Source: Monarcha castaneiventris obscurior (lineage: Eukaryota; Chordata; Aves; Passeriformes; Monarchidae). Taken from it: 64,000 nt of DNA. Within the stretch, counting starts at the first letter, position 1, and the number at the start of each line of letters is the position of its first letter. The stretch is from contig JAMPIT010000894.1 of NCBI GenBank assembly GCA_026261815.1, positions 50,751,147 through 50,815,146 on the forward strand, in the 5' to 3' direction. A model generated the notes under the pieces. That model saw only the letters and a list, made by a program, of their open reading frames with translations. It did no database searches and was not told the origin of the DNA. A program made the position numbers and the translations under genes. This document shows positions 24,858 through 35,583 of this stretch, one piece after another.

Positions 24858-24863
24858 ATTAAA
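24858..24863 (+). terminator. LTR polyadenylation signal ATTAAA
   Basis: ATTAAA lies about 173 bases downstream of the TATA box, the expected place for the R region of this LTR. This is a eukaryotic 3'-end processing signal, not a bacterial terminator. Confidence 0.6.
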
Positions 24864-24989
24864 CTGTCTTTACCTCAACCAGTGAGTTTTGTAGCTTTTA
24901 CCCTTCCAATTTGTCCCTGGTGTCACTGGTGGGGGACTGAGCAAGTGGCTGGGAGGGCCTTGGTTGATAGCAGAAGTTAAACCACAGCA

Positions 24990-27900
24990 AGGTCTCACAA
25001 CACGACATCCTTAGACTCTTGGATGATCCTGAACACTTTAATACCAAGGCTTATAACACTTTGGACTGGACACTTCAGCTTGGAACTCAGCTGAAATTGC
25101 TGGAAAACTTATTGAAGAGGCATCTTTTATCCCAGCTGGCAAAATACCTTTCTGATGAAAATATAAACCCTCTGACATTTTAGCAAGATGAAGTACTTTT
25201 TAAGAACTGCAACAGTATCTTAAAGGGAATTGGATTCATATTGAAAGGTACCCTTGAAGACTTGAAATGAATTGGTTCTTATTTTGATTTACACACTCTA
25301 ATAAAGCTGTCATCATTTTGGCTTCCCTTTTTAGCAAAACTTTAAGGATCCTGTGAACTGGTTTGAATTCATTTTGGGTTGGAGATTCTCTCTCAATCCC
25401 AGTAGGGGTAGTAGTCTGTGATTCATAACATGAACCGAGTTGGAGGCTCCTATTCCTATTTGGACTTGTCAGTTTACCTGAATAGTTTTCTTTCTTGTAA
25501 AATGCCATAAAAAGTCACTTGATTTACTGAATTCCTGACAGGATTCCATGGTTAGTATTAGATTTCCTCTCTAAAACACAACTGAAGTTGTAAAATTGAC
25601 TAAAGAAGAAGTTGGTTATTGTGAACAGAAATGCCTAACGCATGACGAGAGCATCAGGAAATACATTTGGAAGCATTTGATCTGAACTGTATTTTAGGTA
25701 AGAGGGAGTGTGCCTTTTCTGTCGTGTCTGCTTGGGACCCACTGGCTATTCATCTTGAAATCCATGCCAAAAATCCCAATGGCTTCAACAAGAACCAGGC
25801 TGGCCCATATTTTATAAAAGAACCTAAAATTATTAGCAGAAAGTTGGCTGAATTATCTACGCTTTAGTAAGGTAAAATTTCCACTAATGAAGTGGTCATT
25901 CTTCCTGAAGACTGATAAATCCAAACAACATTGCAAATCTCTGCACTTTCAATGTCTGAAGCTTCTGTTTGTCTTCACCTTCATTTGTGGCTATTTCCAA
26001 TGGATGGGAGGATCTCAGAGATGCAGTGATTTTAGACACAGCATTTCTCCTTGCCTTAGGACTGTGACTATACAATATGACAGCATTTCAGTAGCCTTTC
26101 TTCTTCCTGTGGTTTCTTTTTTTAAGACATTAAAATGGAAGAGAATATGCATCCTTGTATTACAGAAATTATTACAGCTGCATCAGTGAAACTGTAATTT
26201 TACTAACCTTGTGCAACCAGAGTGTTAACGCTGCTCTGAAAACGTGCAGATATCTACATCCCTGTCTGAGTTTAACTGCTTGGAAAACTTTGGAATAAAT
26301 ATGAGGGTTCTCCCACCCCTCCAATAGCATGATGTGAGAGCTGCTACAGTACTAGTTTTGTTTCAATACAAGACCTGCACTGTAAACCTTTGGTGGCTGA
26401 AAGGTAAATTACATTCATGCAAAACAAAACTGATGAACTACTGAAAGCTGTAGCTGCTGAAGTAAATTCCTGTGTGCTAAATTTATGGGAACTATGCACT
26501 GTGTACACCACAGTACATTCACTTGCAGATTCAACTTTCAAACGACTTTCATTACCACAATAAGTAGCAATATTGTGAGAACAAGGTCCACCAGTGATGA
26601 GTATAAAGCCATAATTTTGTTGTTGGAAATATATACTAATCAGCATATGGATCAAGGAACACTGCTTGTATATTTATTTTCATTTACTATTCATTACTGA
26701 CTTAGAAGTAATAGCAGGGCCTGAAGGCTCAGTTTAAGAGGTACCTTACTGTATTAACACTGTTAACAGAATTCATCTTGCAGTTTAGGGCCTCCAGTGC
26801 CAAGGTTTCCTCCTGGAGTCTGTGTTTGTCCTTTACAAATGTACTTGTTTCCTCCACAGCAGCATCTCCTGTTTATATTCTATATGATTCTGCCTTATTA
26901 CAGTGACCAGATACTGAGGAAGATTGAAAAAAAGGAAACTAAAGAACGGGTAATGTCTGTCTTTCTCTGCATTATAGAAAATTTTGGTGTTTGGAGTGCA
27001 GACCAGGAAGATGATAATTCTGTTTTCTGGAGGTTTTTGCTGAATTTTGGCTCACTGTCTCACCTAAAATTTTTCAGTGTAATTCTAAATGTGCTTCTTG
27101 TACTTCTTACATCAAATAATAGAAAAGACAACAATTATTAGTCTTTCAGATCACATCCATTTAATGCAGTTTTCTCACATGACATTTTTTATTTCATATT
27201 CTAAAATCAGTGAGTCCTTAAGAGCTTGCACACATACTAATAGTTGAAATATAATTGTTAAAGTGCAGATACTTCAGACATGACATTCTGCACATTTGAT
27301 TGCAAAAATATAGTTTATTGAATAGACAAGACAAACTTAAATTTGAATCTAACCCCTGTTACACAGAAGAAAGTTCTCCTTACCAATGGACACCCATTAA
27401 GTGAACACAATTGTGCTTAGTAGCACTGTCAGCCCACAAAAACAAAAAGGATTTTTATTTTGATTATTTTTAAAGTTTAATGACAAATCCTTTCCCTTCT
27501 TCACATTAAAAAATAAAGGCTGTGCTGGAATCCCATTAAGGGACTGCTTTAGAGCCTGGTTCTCTGAGGCACTTACATTGTTTAAATTTTAATTTCTAGA
27601 CTGAAATTTTTATTTAAAACAGTACTTACAAACAAAAAAAAAGTTTCTCATAGTCTATGGCTTCTACTCTTGCAAACTCTTCTAAGCTTTTACCTGTCCC
27701 AGTGTATTCTTTGCCAACTCCCAAAGGCATGTTTTCCCTTCCTCAGGCCTCCCCTAGTCAGTGCTGCAGTGCTGTGGGAAAGCACTCTGCTTAATGCCTT
27801 CCCATGGTATTTTGACAAGGAATAGAATATATGAAAAGACAGAAGACTACATTCACCTTTGGTGTAATGACATGGAAAGCAATTCAAATGGCAATCAATG

Positions 27901-28560
27901 AGGAAACAGCACAGATAAATTCATTTCATGCAACATACTGCTATAGGAAATTTCTGACATGGATATAGTGTTGGGAGAAGGGACTATAAAGAATATTTTA
28001 TTCTGTGAGTATTTGTTTTTATTCTCTCTTGTGCTGTGAAGTATTATTTTCTTCATAATTAGAAATTATTTGTAGATTAATGTTTTGTTCTGTGATTTAT
28101 TCATTACAAGTATCTGGCCTGTGCAAATCAATATTTAAGCTGTTTTGAGTAAAGAAATAGGCCAGAGGTTACAATTCCCTTTCCTAACCAGATGCAAAAA
28201 AATCTCAGAATTAAGATGTGTTACATATGGAGCACTGTCCAGAGGATCCCTGTACTAGGTTTCAGCATCTCATGGTTACTGTCCTGTGTCCCATTTTGCA
28301 ATAGAAATGCTGTAAGCAGATCTCTGTAACCAGACATTTCCCTTGCTCTCTGCTTCCACACCTTGCCTATTCCTACTGCCCAGTGAGGTGCTGATACTGA
28401 GAGAAATAGATCAAATAGTTTAAAAATCTTCCAGATGAAACATGAACCTGCATTGTTTCCCTCTGCTCTTACTATGGAGATTCTGTAAGTTTAGGATTTT
28501 TAAAACTACCTTACTTAATAAATAAACCCTGTAATTTCTCTGAAAGGTGTTGCTAATTAA
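24990..28560. other. Non-coding unique DNA, no gene seen
   Basis: The sequence after the LTR does not look like retroviral internal sequence. It is AT-rich unique DNA with frames of 65-114 codons on both strands that lack any recognised domain. No RNA gene was recognised. Confidence 0.55.
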
Positions 28561-28628
28561 TTTTTCTTTTTTTTCTCTTTTATTTTTGTTTTGTTTTGTT
28601 TTTGTTTGTTTGTTTGTTTGTTTGTTTG
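28561..28628 (+). repeat. T-rich tract ending in (TTTG)n
   Basis: T-runs give way to TTTTG and then about seven TTTG units. Low-complexity or microsatellite sequence. Confidence 0.9.
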
Positions 28629-28694
28629 AATGTCCTCTAGAGTTTTGATATATTTATGTGATTTTCTCTTCTTGTATACAGAAGAAATTCTTTT

Positions 28695-28896
28695 CTGTGA
28701 GGGTGGTGAGATACTGGAAAAAGTTTCCCAGGGAAGATGTGGACACCCCATCCTTAAGAATGTTCAAGGCCAGGTTGGATGGAGCTCTGAGCAACCTGGT
28801 CTAGTGGAAGGTGTCCCTGCCCATGGCAGGGGGGTTGGAACTCTTATGATCATTAAGGTCAGGTCCCTTCAATCACAAACCATTCCATGATTCTCT
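28695..28896 (+). mobile_element. CR1 LINE fragment, 3' end
   Basis: Shows GAGGGTGGTGAGATACTGGA, TTTCCCAGGGAAGATGTGGA, CACCCCATCCTTAAGAATGT, GGCCAGGTTGGATGGAGCTC, GAGCAACCTGGTCTAGTGGA, GCCCATGGCAGGGGGGTTGG and a CCATGATTCT end. It is the same subfamily type as the copy at 8.4 kb but about 60 bases longer at the 5' side. It is 5'-truncated with no coding remnant. The predicted 86-codon frame over it is an artefact. Confidence 0.96.
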
Positions 28897-31452
28897 CATT
28901 TTTGCAGGGAGCCTTTAGAGAACCTGAAGTAAAAGAGACAGATTCCTGTCCAACAGATAGCCATATGGATGACTAACACTTGAAAAAAAAAAGCCAAAAA
29001 TCAAACCACCACACAAAAAATAATGCCTGTTTTAGAAACATCAGGCGAGATTTGAAGACTGCAGATGGATTTTCTGCATATCTGTTATTCTATTCTGTGA
29101 CTTGGCTGAATGCAGCTGGGATAAGAGTTAGTGTATTGCTCTTGCTCTACAAGTTTAATGCAGTCTATGTAGACTACATCTGTGTAATGCTTAGAAAATA
29201 GATTATATTCCACAGGCACTGTGTTGCTCAGAAATAAGGCTGTAAGAAATACTGAAGTCATACAGTTATATAAATGTCAGCAAGAGGGAAGTTTTCCAAA
29301 TTAATACAGATATTCCCAGAGAAACCTGTTTGTCATTTCTCTTTCATATTTTGAGATCTGTTTGGTGGCTCAGCACAAACATGCCACTGTCACTGAGTGC
29401 TCAGAAGTTGTAATGCAGGGATATAATTCCTTGTATTTATTCAAGGATCCCTGAGTGGGCCAACAACAGGTATGTCCTTGAGCTGGGCATTTGAAAGGTG
29501 AGTAGGGTCAGTGGAAGACTGAGTGGAATCACTCAATGAGTGGGATCAGCGGAATTGTCTGAGAATAGGTTGAGCACACAGGCAAGGCACTGCTTTCATC
29601 CTGTTCACTGACACATTATGACACCAAGTATCTATCCCTTGGTAATATTTCCATCACTTCCTCTCTGTAATGAAACAGTTCCAAATTAATGGAATTACTT
29701 TGAAATTAGCCATGTATCATTTCTGCTCTAAATCAAAACATGGCTGTCATATATCTCCAAACCCATGAAATCTAGGGATGAACTGAAGATGCTTATAAAA
29801 TAGGGGTTGACACAAATCTTTGCCTTAAAAAATTACTTGGAAGTAGTGATGTGCCCTTATAGGATTCTTCACACTCTTCTCCTGTCCTGGTATAAACGAC
29901 AGTGCCATCAATAATTCCCTAATCACCTCAGTACTTAGAATATCCCACCTGCCTCCTGCTGAAACAAGTGTGGTGCCTGGGGTTTAGATGGAATGCAAGA
30001 GAAATTTCTCCTCCTACCTTCTCCTTTCTTAACTTTCTAGAAGAAAGAAAGGGCCAGCAGAGGAAGCTGTTGAGGTTTAAGGGCCTTGTGCTGCTCTGAA
30101 CAATTCAAACAGCCTGGATTTCCCCAATGACTTTCCCCTATGGGATAATATACTTCCTCTCCCAGTATTTGTTCTTTCAAAGATGGGCATATCATGAAAG
30201 TTGCATGGATTTTACTCTTTAATAAGTCTCTCAAAAATAATCATGATAGGTTTAGCTGTTTTTAAAAAACACTTTGTTTGCCTGATGAGGTGTAATTCAA
30301 CTATTCACTGATTTCTGGCAAGACATAGCACGAGTTAATATGCCATCCATACTGAGGTGAAAGACATTGATAACTAAGAAACTGTGCTAATGTACAGCCA
30401 CTGATACAGAACATCTATTTGAAATTAATAGAAATGCAAACAGATATCATATTACATCCTGTTGATATCTTAGGACTATACTGTTGTATATTTTCAGCAC
30501 ATACATTTTCTGAAAAAATAATTTGTGGTACTCTGCTCTCCACTGACCTGTATCCTCTACTTCTGCTCACTCTAATTGGCACGTACAGGTCTGGGCCCTT
30601 AAAACTGGCACAAAAATGAATTAATATGATGTGTTTTAAGCTTCTGGTCTTATCATGGTTTAATTACAAGAATAAATTAATTTTGAATATTTTTATATAC
30701 TTAAAAAACCCTCTTACTTTAAGAACCAAAAAGGGGTGATCATTCCATTCTCGTTACATCCCCAAAATTGCCATGAGAAATAAAATAATTAATATCTGTG
30801 CTTATTCTTTTTCATTAGTCTTTGTCCTAAGAATGGATTAATGAGAATATTCAATGAAAGTCAGAACATCCTGGCATTCATTTCTGTGAAAACTCATCCT
30901 TGTCTCAAAGACTGTAATGAGGACTGAAAGAAGCATACAATTAATTCCCAGCAACCTTAAGGTTGTAGTGAGGAAATAGTACATCATTCCAGACTGATGA
31001 CCAAGATCAGCATATGAGAAAATGAAGAATGAATATGGGAAGACTGTAGCAAGAGCATTTTAAGTCTGGATTATAAAGCCTTTGTTTGATGGTATATCAT
31101 TTTAAAATCCACATTAGTTTTTATTGACTGCAGTTTTCACTCCATTCACTTTATTTTCACCTCTCCTTCCCAGATGTCCTTTCAGAACTAAGCAATTATG
31201 TAGCAAACTGATTTTCTTCACCTCTCCCATGTAAGAGGCTGTAAAACAACAAAAGAAGATGAAACTTTCTGTATTCCACAAGGAAGGCTAAGAAATAAGA
31301 CCTCTATTAAACTAAATGGCCTTTGGAGAAATTTCCTTGATATCTATGTTTTTGAAACAAACATAATCTACTTTTGGCCCTGTATATATATATTTTAGGT
31401 AGTCTTTGCTGCAGTGATTAAACTATATTTTACTGTTAGTGCCATAGTGATG
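28897..31452. other. Non-coding unique DNA, no gene seen
   Basis: AT-rich unique DNA. Around 29490-29560 a GAGTGG/GGATCAG phrase recurs imperfectly (GGGTCAGTGGAA and GGGATCAGCGGAA), a minor internal duplication. No gene or element is recognised. Confidence 0.55.
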
Positions 31453-31518
31453 TTTGGTCAGAGGTTGGACTCCATGATCTGGGAGGTCTTTTCCAGCCCT
31501 GGTGATTCTGGGATTCTG
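31453..31518 (+). mobile_element. CR1 LINE fragment, extreme 3' end
   Basis: About 66 bases: GAGGTTGGACTCCATGATCT, GGGAGGTCTTTTCCAGCCCT and GGTGATTCTGGGATTCTG. The two TGATTCTG-like units at the end are the typical CR1 3' terminal repeats. This is a heavily 5'-truncated insertion. Confidence 0.92.
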
Positions 31519-32410
31519 TTAGGGGTGCTCATTTTTGGAACTATTCACAGCCACAAGGAGGAAGAGACACTGATTAGTTCAATGGTTTCCCAAGGCCTTG
31601 TGTTGAATGGGTTGTGGGTGTTATTTCTCATCATTGTCCTCACAGTGGTGCGAGCGTTGCTGGCTTTGAGTGACAGGTACTGATATAAAATAATATATAG
31701 TAGCAAGAAATTAAATGAGCACATCTCCTTGAAAAATGTTTAAAAATGGGTGCTTTGCTTTTGATTAATAATTAACATTGCTTAGTTTCTCTAGGCCTAA
31801 AGGAATTATTGCAGCAGCATGCCTGTTCCATTATACTTCAGGTAGTACCAGGATTTTCATTATTAAGCCCTGTATTTTTAGTTTGTTTGGTAATGTGGCT
31901 ATAATAATTGATTCCAGCCGTGAACTTGCCAGGAAAAGATCTCAGCTTAGCAGAGACTTAAAAAAAAATTATTTTAATTTTTAAATAGTTCAGCTACTTG
32001 ATAGTTAGCAGGGGGAATGGAAGCCTGGGATAACTCTTCACAGAGAGAGCTAGTGATCAGAGCACGGCCTTCTCACTGAATGTTATGCTTTATGTTGTTT
32101 ATTTCCTGTCACAAAAAAATGCTGCTGGAAGATAAGCAGAGAAAGCTGGAGTGAGAAGCATGACAAAGAAGAAGCAACTTCATGTCCTTAATGAATATCT
32201 GGTTCAGTATTAGAATAAGGCAATTCTTACTGTAGTTCTTCTTTATGGCACCTGATGTGGGGGTCAGAGCTGAATTTAAATTGAGAGACAGTAAAAATAC
32301 TGGCCAGGGCTGGGGAGAAGAATTTTTAGTTGCGGACCATCACTAAGAAATGTGGCATCCAGTGAGAAGAGGCAGTGAGCACAAACAGAAATACAAAAAA
32401 TTCTAATTAA
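31519..32410. other. Non-coding DNA between two CR1 fragments
   Basis: Unique AT-rich sequence. Predicted frames of 68-89 codons have no recognisable family, and the one at 31414-31683 partly translates the CR1 tail. Confidence 0.6.
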
Positions 32411-32606
32411 ATGTAAGAAAAATGCTCTGAGGGTGGTCAGACACTGACACAGGTTCTCTAGGGAGGCTGTGGAGTCTCTACCCATGGAGAAATTTAAACC
32501 CAGCTGGGTATGGTCTTGGTTAACCTGCTGCAGCTGACCCTGCTTCGAGCAGAGGGGTTGGATTAAAGAATCTGCTGAGATACTTTTCAACCTCAGCTCT
32601 TCTATG
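32411..32606 (+). mobile_element. CR1 LINE fragment, 3' end (diverged)
   Basis: Reads CTCTGAGGGTGGTCAGACAC, CACAGGTTCTCTAGGGAGGC, TGTGGAGTCTCTACCCATGG, AACCTGCTGCAGCTGACCCT, GCAGAGGGGTTGGATTAAAG and ends TTCTATG. It belongs to a different CR1 subfamily from the 8.4 and 28.7 kb copies (it has the GGCTGTGGAGTCTC and AACCTGCTG...GACCCTGCTT wording) and is more decayed. The 133-codon minus-strand frame at 32276-32677 is the antisense of this fragment and not a gene. Confidence 0.9.
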
Positions 32607-34191
32607 CCTTTTTGAATAGTAATATTACTATTAATGAATGGATCTGGAAGAAGATTAAGACTTTGATGCTTTCTCAACTTTGCATTGCTTTCTGTTTAGT
32701 GGAACAGCCTGAGTGAGGGTAGAGGTGGTGAATCATCTCCGTGGATGTTATGCTTCTAAAACTCATTGTGATGATAATCCTCCTGTTATTTGTGTGAGCT
32801 ACTTAAGTAATACAGAGCCACTTTTTAATTTCATATGGCAAGATGCCTTTGAAAATTCTTTTAAGGCCTTAACACCTTAACCTTGCTGCTTTTTTTTTTT
32901 CTTCTTTTTTCATTCTCAGTGGCTTCTAGTGGGACCTTCCTTGAAGTGAGAAGGAGAGTGGAAGAGGAGGCAAGCATTTCACAAAGTTACGAGCGAGGTA
33001 GTTTGGAGATTTTCTGCACTCTTTTTCCTGTAAAAAATCCCAAAGGGCTACAGACTACCAGAGGTGTGACAAACAAGTGAGACAGGACTGAGGTTTTGAA
33101 TCCTACTGCTAGAATTGTTCATGCATTCAACATTGCCCTGTCAATGGCTCAAATGTAGAAATAACCCTAAGAACAGAGGCCAGCTGTGAGCTGAGTAAGG
33201 TTTAATGCAGCCTTTACTGAAGCAGTGTTCTTCATACTATTAACTGCAGAAGTTCTCATTCTTTTGTATTATTCCAAATGGTACATGGAGCTAACATCAC
33301 ACACAGCCACCATTCGATGTGAGCAGCAGCTACTGAAGAGCATTTTCTTTTCCCAGCGTTAAAGACCTCCACAATGACTCCTTAGCTGGTGATGTTAGAG
33401 AGGCTTACATCTTCCCATTTCAGCAGCAGCTTCATACTCTGACCTGGTAACTTTACAGAGATCTCTACCTTGACAGAAGCCTACTATGGGAACCCGAAGC
33501 AGAACACAATCTGACATAAACATGCAAAAATACTTCTATGCTAGAGAAAATTAAGAAACCAAACTCTTCACTTATGATATCAGCAAGGAAAATATGTAGG
33601 GATGAATTAGTTACCACATATAGGTTTATTCTTTGACAACAGTCCCCTCTTTTTCTTCCCCTCTGAGCCTCTCACAAGTGCAAAACCATGAGACTTTGAA
33701 AGCTGGACCCCAGTCCTTGCAGGAATTAACCCAAACCACAGCTCAAGATGACCTTTGAAAACTGAAATTTCCTTAGACCACAATAGAACTGGTGAGTACA
33801 TTTTGACACAACCTCTCTTTGATTTCTTCACTTACATTTTAAAAATAAGGTTACTGTAAAACCTAACTTTCCTCTCTCCTCCCACTTTCACATTTTTTCA
33901 ATTCTGGACTAACACACACAGAGACAGCAGTGTTCCAAGTAAGGTTTTGTGTGTGTGTGTGCATTAAAATGATACATTTATTTAATGAAGACACCTTGGG
34001 GCTCGAGCCTCATCTTGAAATCACAGTATAAAAAATTAAACACATGTATTATGTGTGTGAATGGTTGCCACTGAAATCTGTGAAAGGAGACAGTGAAATA
34101 TCAGCTGCATGCACACCTAAGAAATAATTTTTTAAATCGCTGTGATGATACAGTGTCTTAGCACTAAGATTTGGGTAAAAAAATAGGCAGT
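32607..34191. other. Non-coding DNA with one weak exon-like segment
   Basis: Unique sequence. A pyrimidine tract and AG at about 32890-32919, followed by a short open segment, is discussed in the findings. A (TG)n of about six units lies at 33949-33961. Otherwise nothing is recognised. Confidence 0.55.
33949..33961 (+). repeat. Short (TG)n
   Basis: Six TG units. An ACACACAC run lies about 30 bases upstream. Confidence 0.85.
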
Positions 34192-34241
34192 TGTATATAT
34201 ATATGTATATATATACACACACATATATAAATATATATATT
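34192..34241 (+). repeat. (TA)n/(CA)n compound microsatellite
   Basis: TATATA blocks interrupted by GTA, an ACACACACA stretch, then more ATATAT. The Tyr/Ile/Cys-rich minus-strand frame across it is an artefact. Confidence 0.9.
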
Positions 34242-35566
34242 TGACAGTGAAATATTCAGTACAAACTTTGCTTGTTTGCCTACATGGTTTCTTAAAGTGA
34301 GAACTGCTTCCTTGTGTGTTTGTGCAGTGTTTAGCACAGAAAAACACAGACAAAATATTTGAGGGACCTTTGCTCTACTTTGGAGTATGTGAAATTGTAA
34401 ATAGTAATTGACAAGCCTAAAAGCAAGTTACATTTAGTAAGGTAAATCACAAAGAGAATCCCAAAGTTAACTTAGGATTGTAACTTCTCATTGTATGGTA
34501 ACACAATTCTTGCAGATACTTTGCCAGCTTGGAGAATTCAGATCACATTTAGAATCCACATTCTCTGTGCAATGCAAGGACTGAGTTAAGTACCAAAGAG
34601 AAAAAAATCATAAATAGGGTCATTCACTTGTGGGAATAAGGAGAGAAAGGTAGACCAAATTGCCAAACCAGTTAATGTAAAATAACAAGGAAGGATCATG
34701 ACTTTAGTCCTGCCCCTTGAACAGACGTCTCTATGGTTAGGTGCTTTGACTGGAATAGAATTTTCCCAGAAAGGCAATAAGGGAACAGTGTTTAATCATC
34801 TGCCTACTCAATTTTGCAGAAGTAATCATTTATTAAAGTGAAGAGGAGCCTGGTTATTTTTTTCTACATCCTGGACTAAATGCCCTAAATCAATGGGCAA
34901 AAGAGTCCCTGTTTGTTATTTTTTTGGCTCTTGTGTTGTATAGTACGTAGTAAACACCATGTGTTCTTTGAGCTGGTGCAAAGTACCTTGTTCTGTGGAG
35001 AACAAAAAAACTTGGATGACAAAATATGGAACCTCACCTACACTGAGTAGGTTGGTGATAAAACACCTTTCAGCTACCATGCTACTTTCTGGCAGGTAAA
35101 ACCAAGCCTACCTGAGTGTAATTTTGGAATGGTGAGACAGTGTATTTGTCAAGGGAAAGACCTTTACCATACTTTCCTCCCTCCACAGTATATAGCAGAT
35201 TCTTCTGTTGTATGTATGCAGTTGCTCTTCAAATGGAATGAAGTCACTCACCCTAATAGAAATTAGTTTTCAACTTTACTGGCACTGAAATCTAATCTTT
35301 GTCTGGAAACAGAAACCTTTATTGAGCCCTGCTTTACAGCTAAGGAGCAGAAATCCACCTGACTTTCAGTATAGAACTGGAACACATTTAACTGAGTACT
35401 CTAAGAGAGACTCTCATCTTGAAGTCTGGTTCCAAGGAAGGAAATACACCTTTTGTGCAATCTGCTGAAGCCAAAGAGATGATGTCAGGACTGAGTTGCC
35501 CATATGGATGCTATTCAACACTGTTCTAGTGCTGCCATGGAAGTGAACACAAAGATGTGCTCTGCT

Positions 35567-35583
35567 AAAAAAAAAAAAAAAAA
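35567..35583 (+). repeat. A17 run
   Basis: Homopolymer A tract. No upstream AATAAA is at the expected distance. Confidence 0.9.

Larger units (their letters stand above)
24495..24989 (+). mobile_element. Endogenous retrovirus LTR, solo-type, 5'-truncated
   Basis: Recognised from memory as a very common avian ERV long terminal repeat. In order it has AATTGCTGAGCAGGGCTTAC, CACAGAGCCAAGGCCTTTTC, CTGACCAAAGGGATATTCCA, GACCATATGACATCATGCTC, a TATA box, TTTGTCTTCCCAAGTCAATG, CTGCCCATGGGAAACTAGGA, CCTATTAAACTGTCTTTACC and GTTAAACCACAGCA at the end. It therefore holds U3 (promoter), R (with a polyadenylation signal) and U5. The start is cut off relative to the family as I remember it. I see no primer-binding site or gag, pol or env after it and no second LTR nearby, so it looks like a solo LTR left by recombination. 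Target-site duplications are not clear. The family name is not assigned. Confidence 0.88.

Noticed and set aside
24990..25510. Possible retroviral internal region after the LTR
   Set aside because: No primer-binding site, gag/pol/env-like frame or second LTR was visible.
32276..32677. 133-codon minus-strand frame, the longest in the window
   Set aside because: It is largely antisense to the CR1 fragment at 32411-32606 and has no domain.
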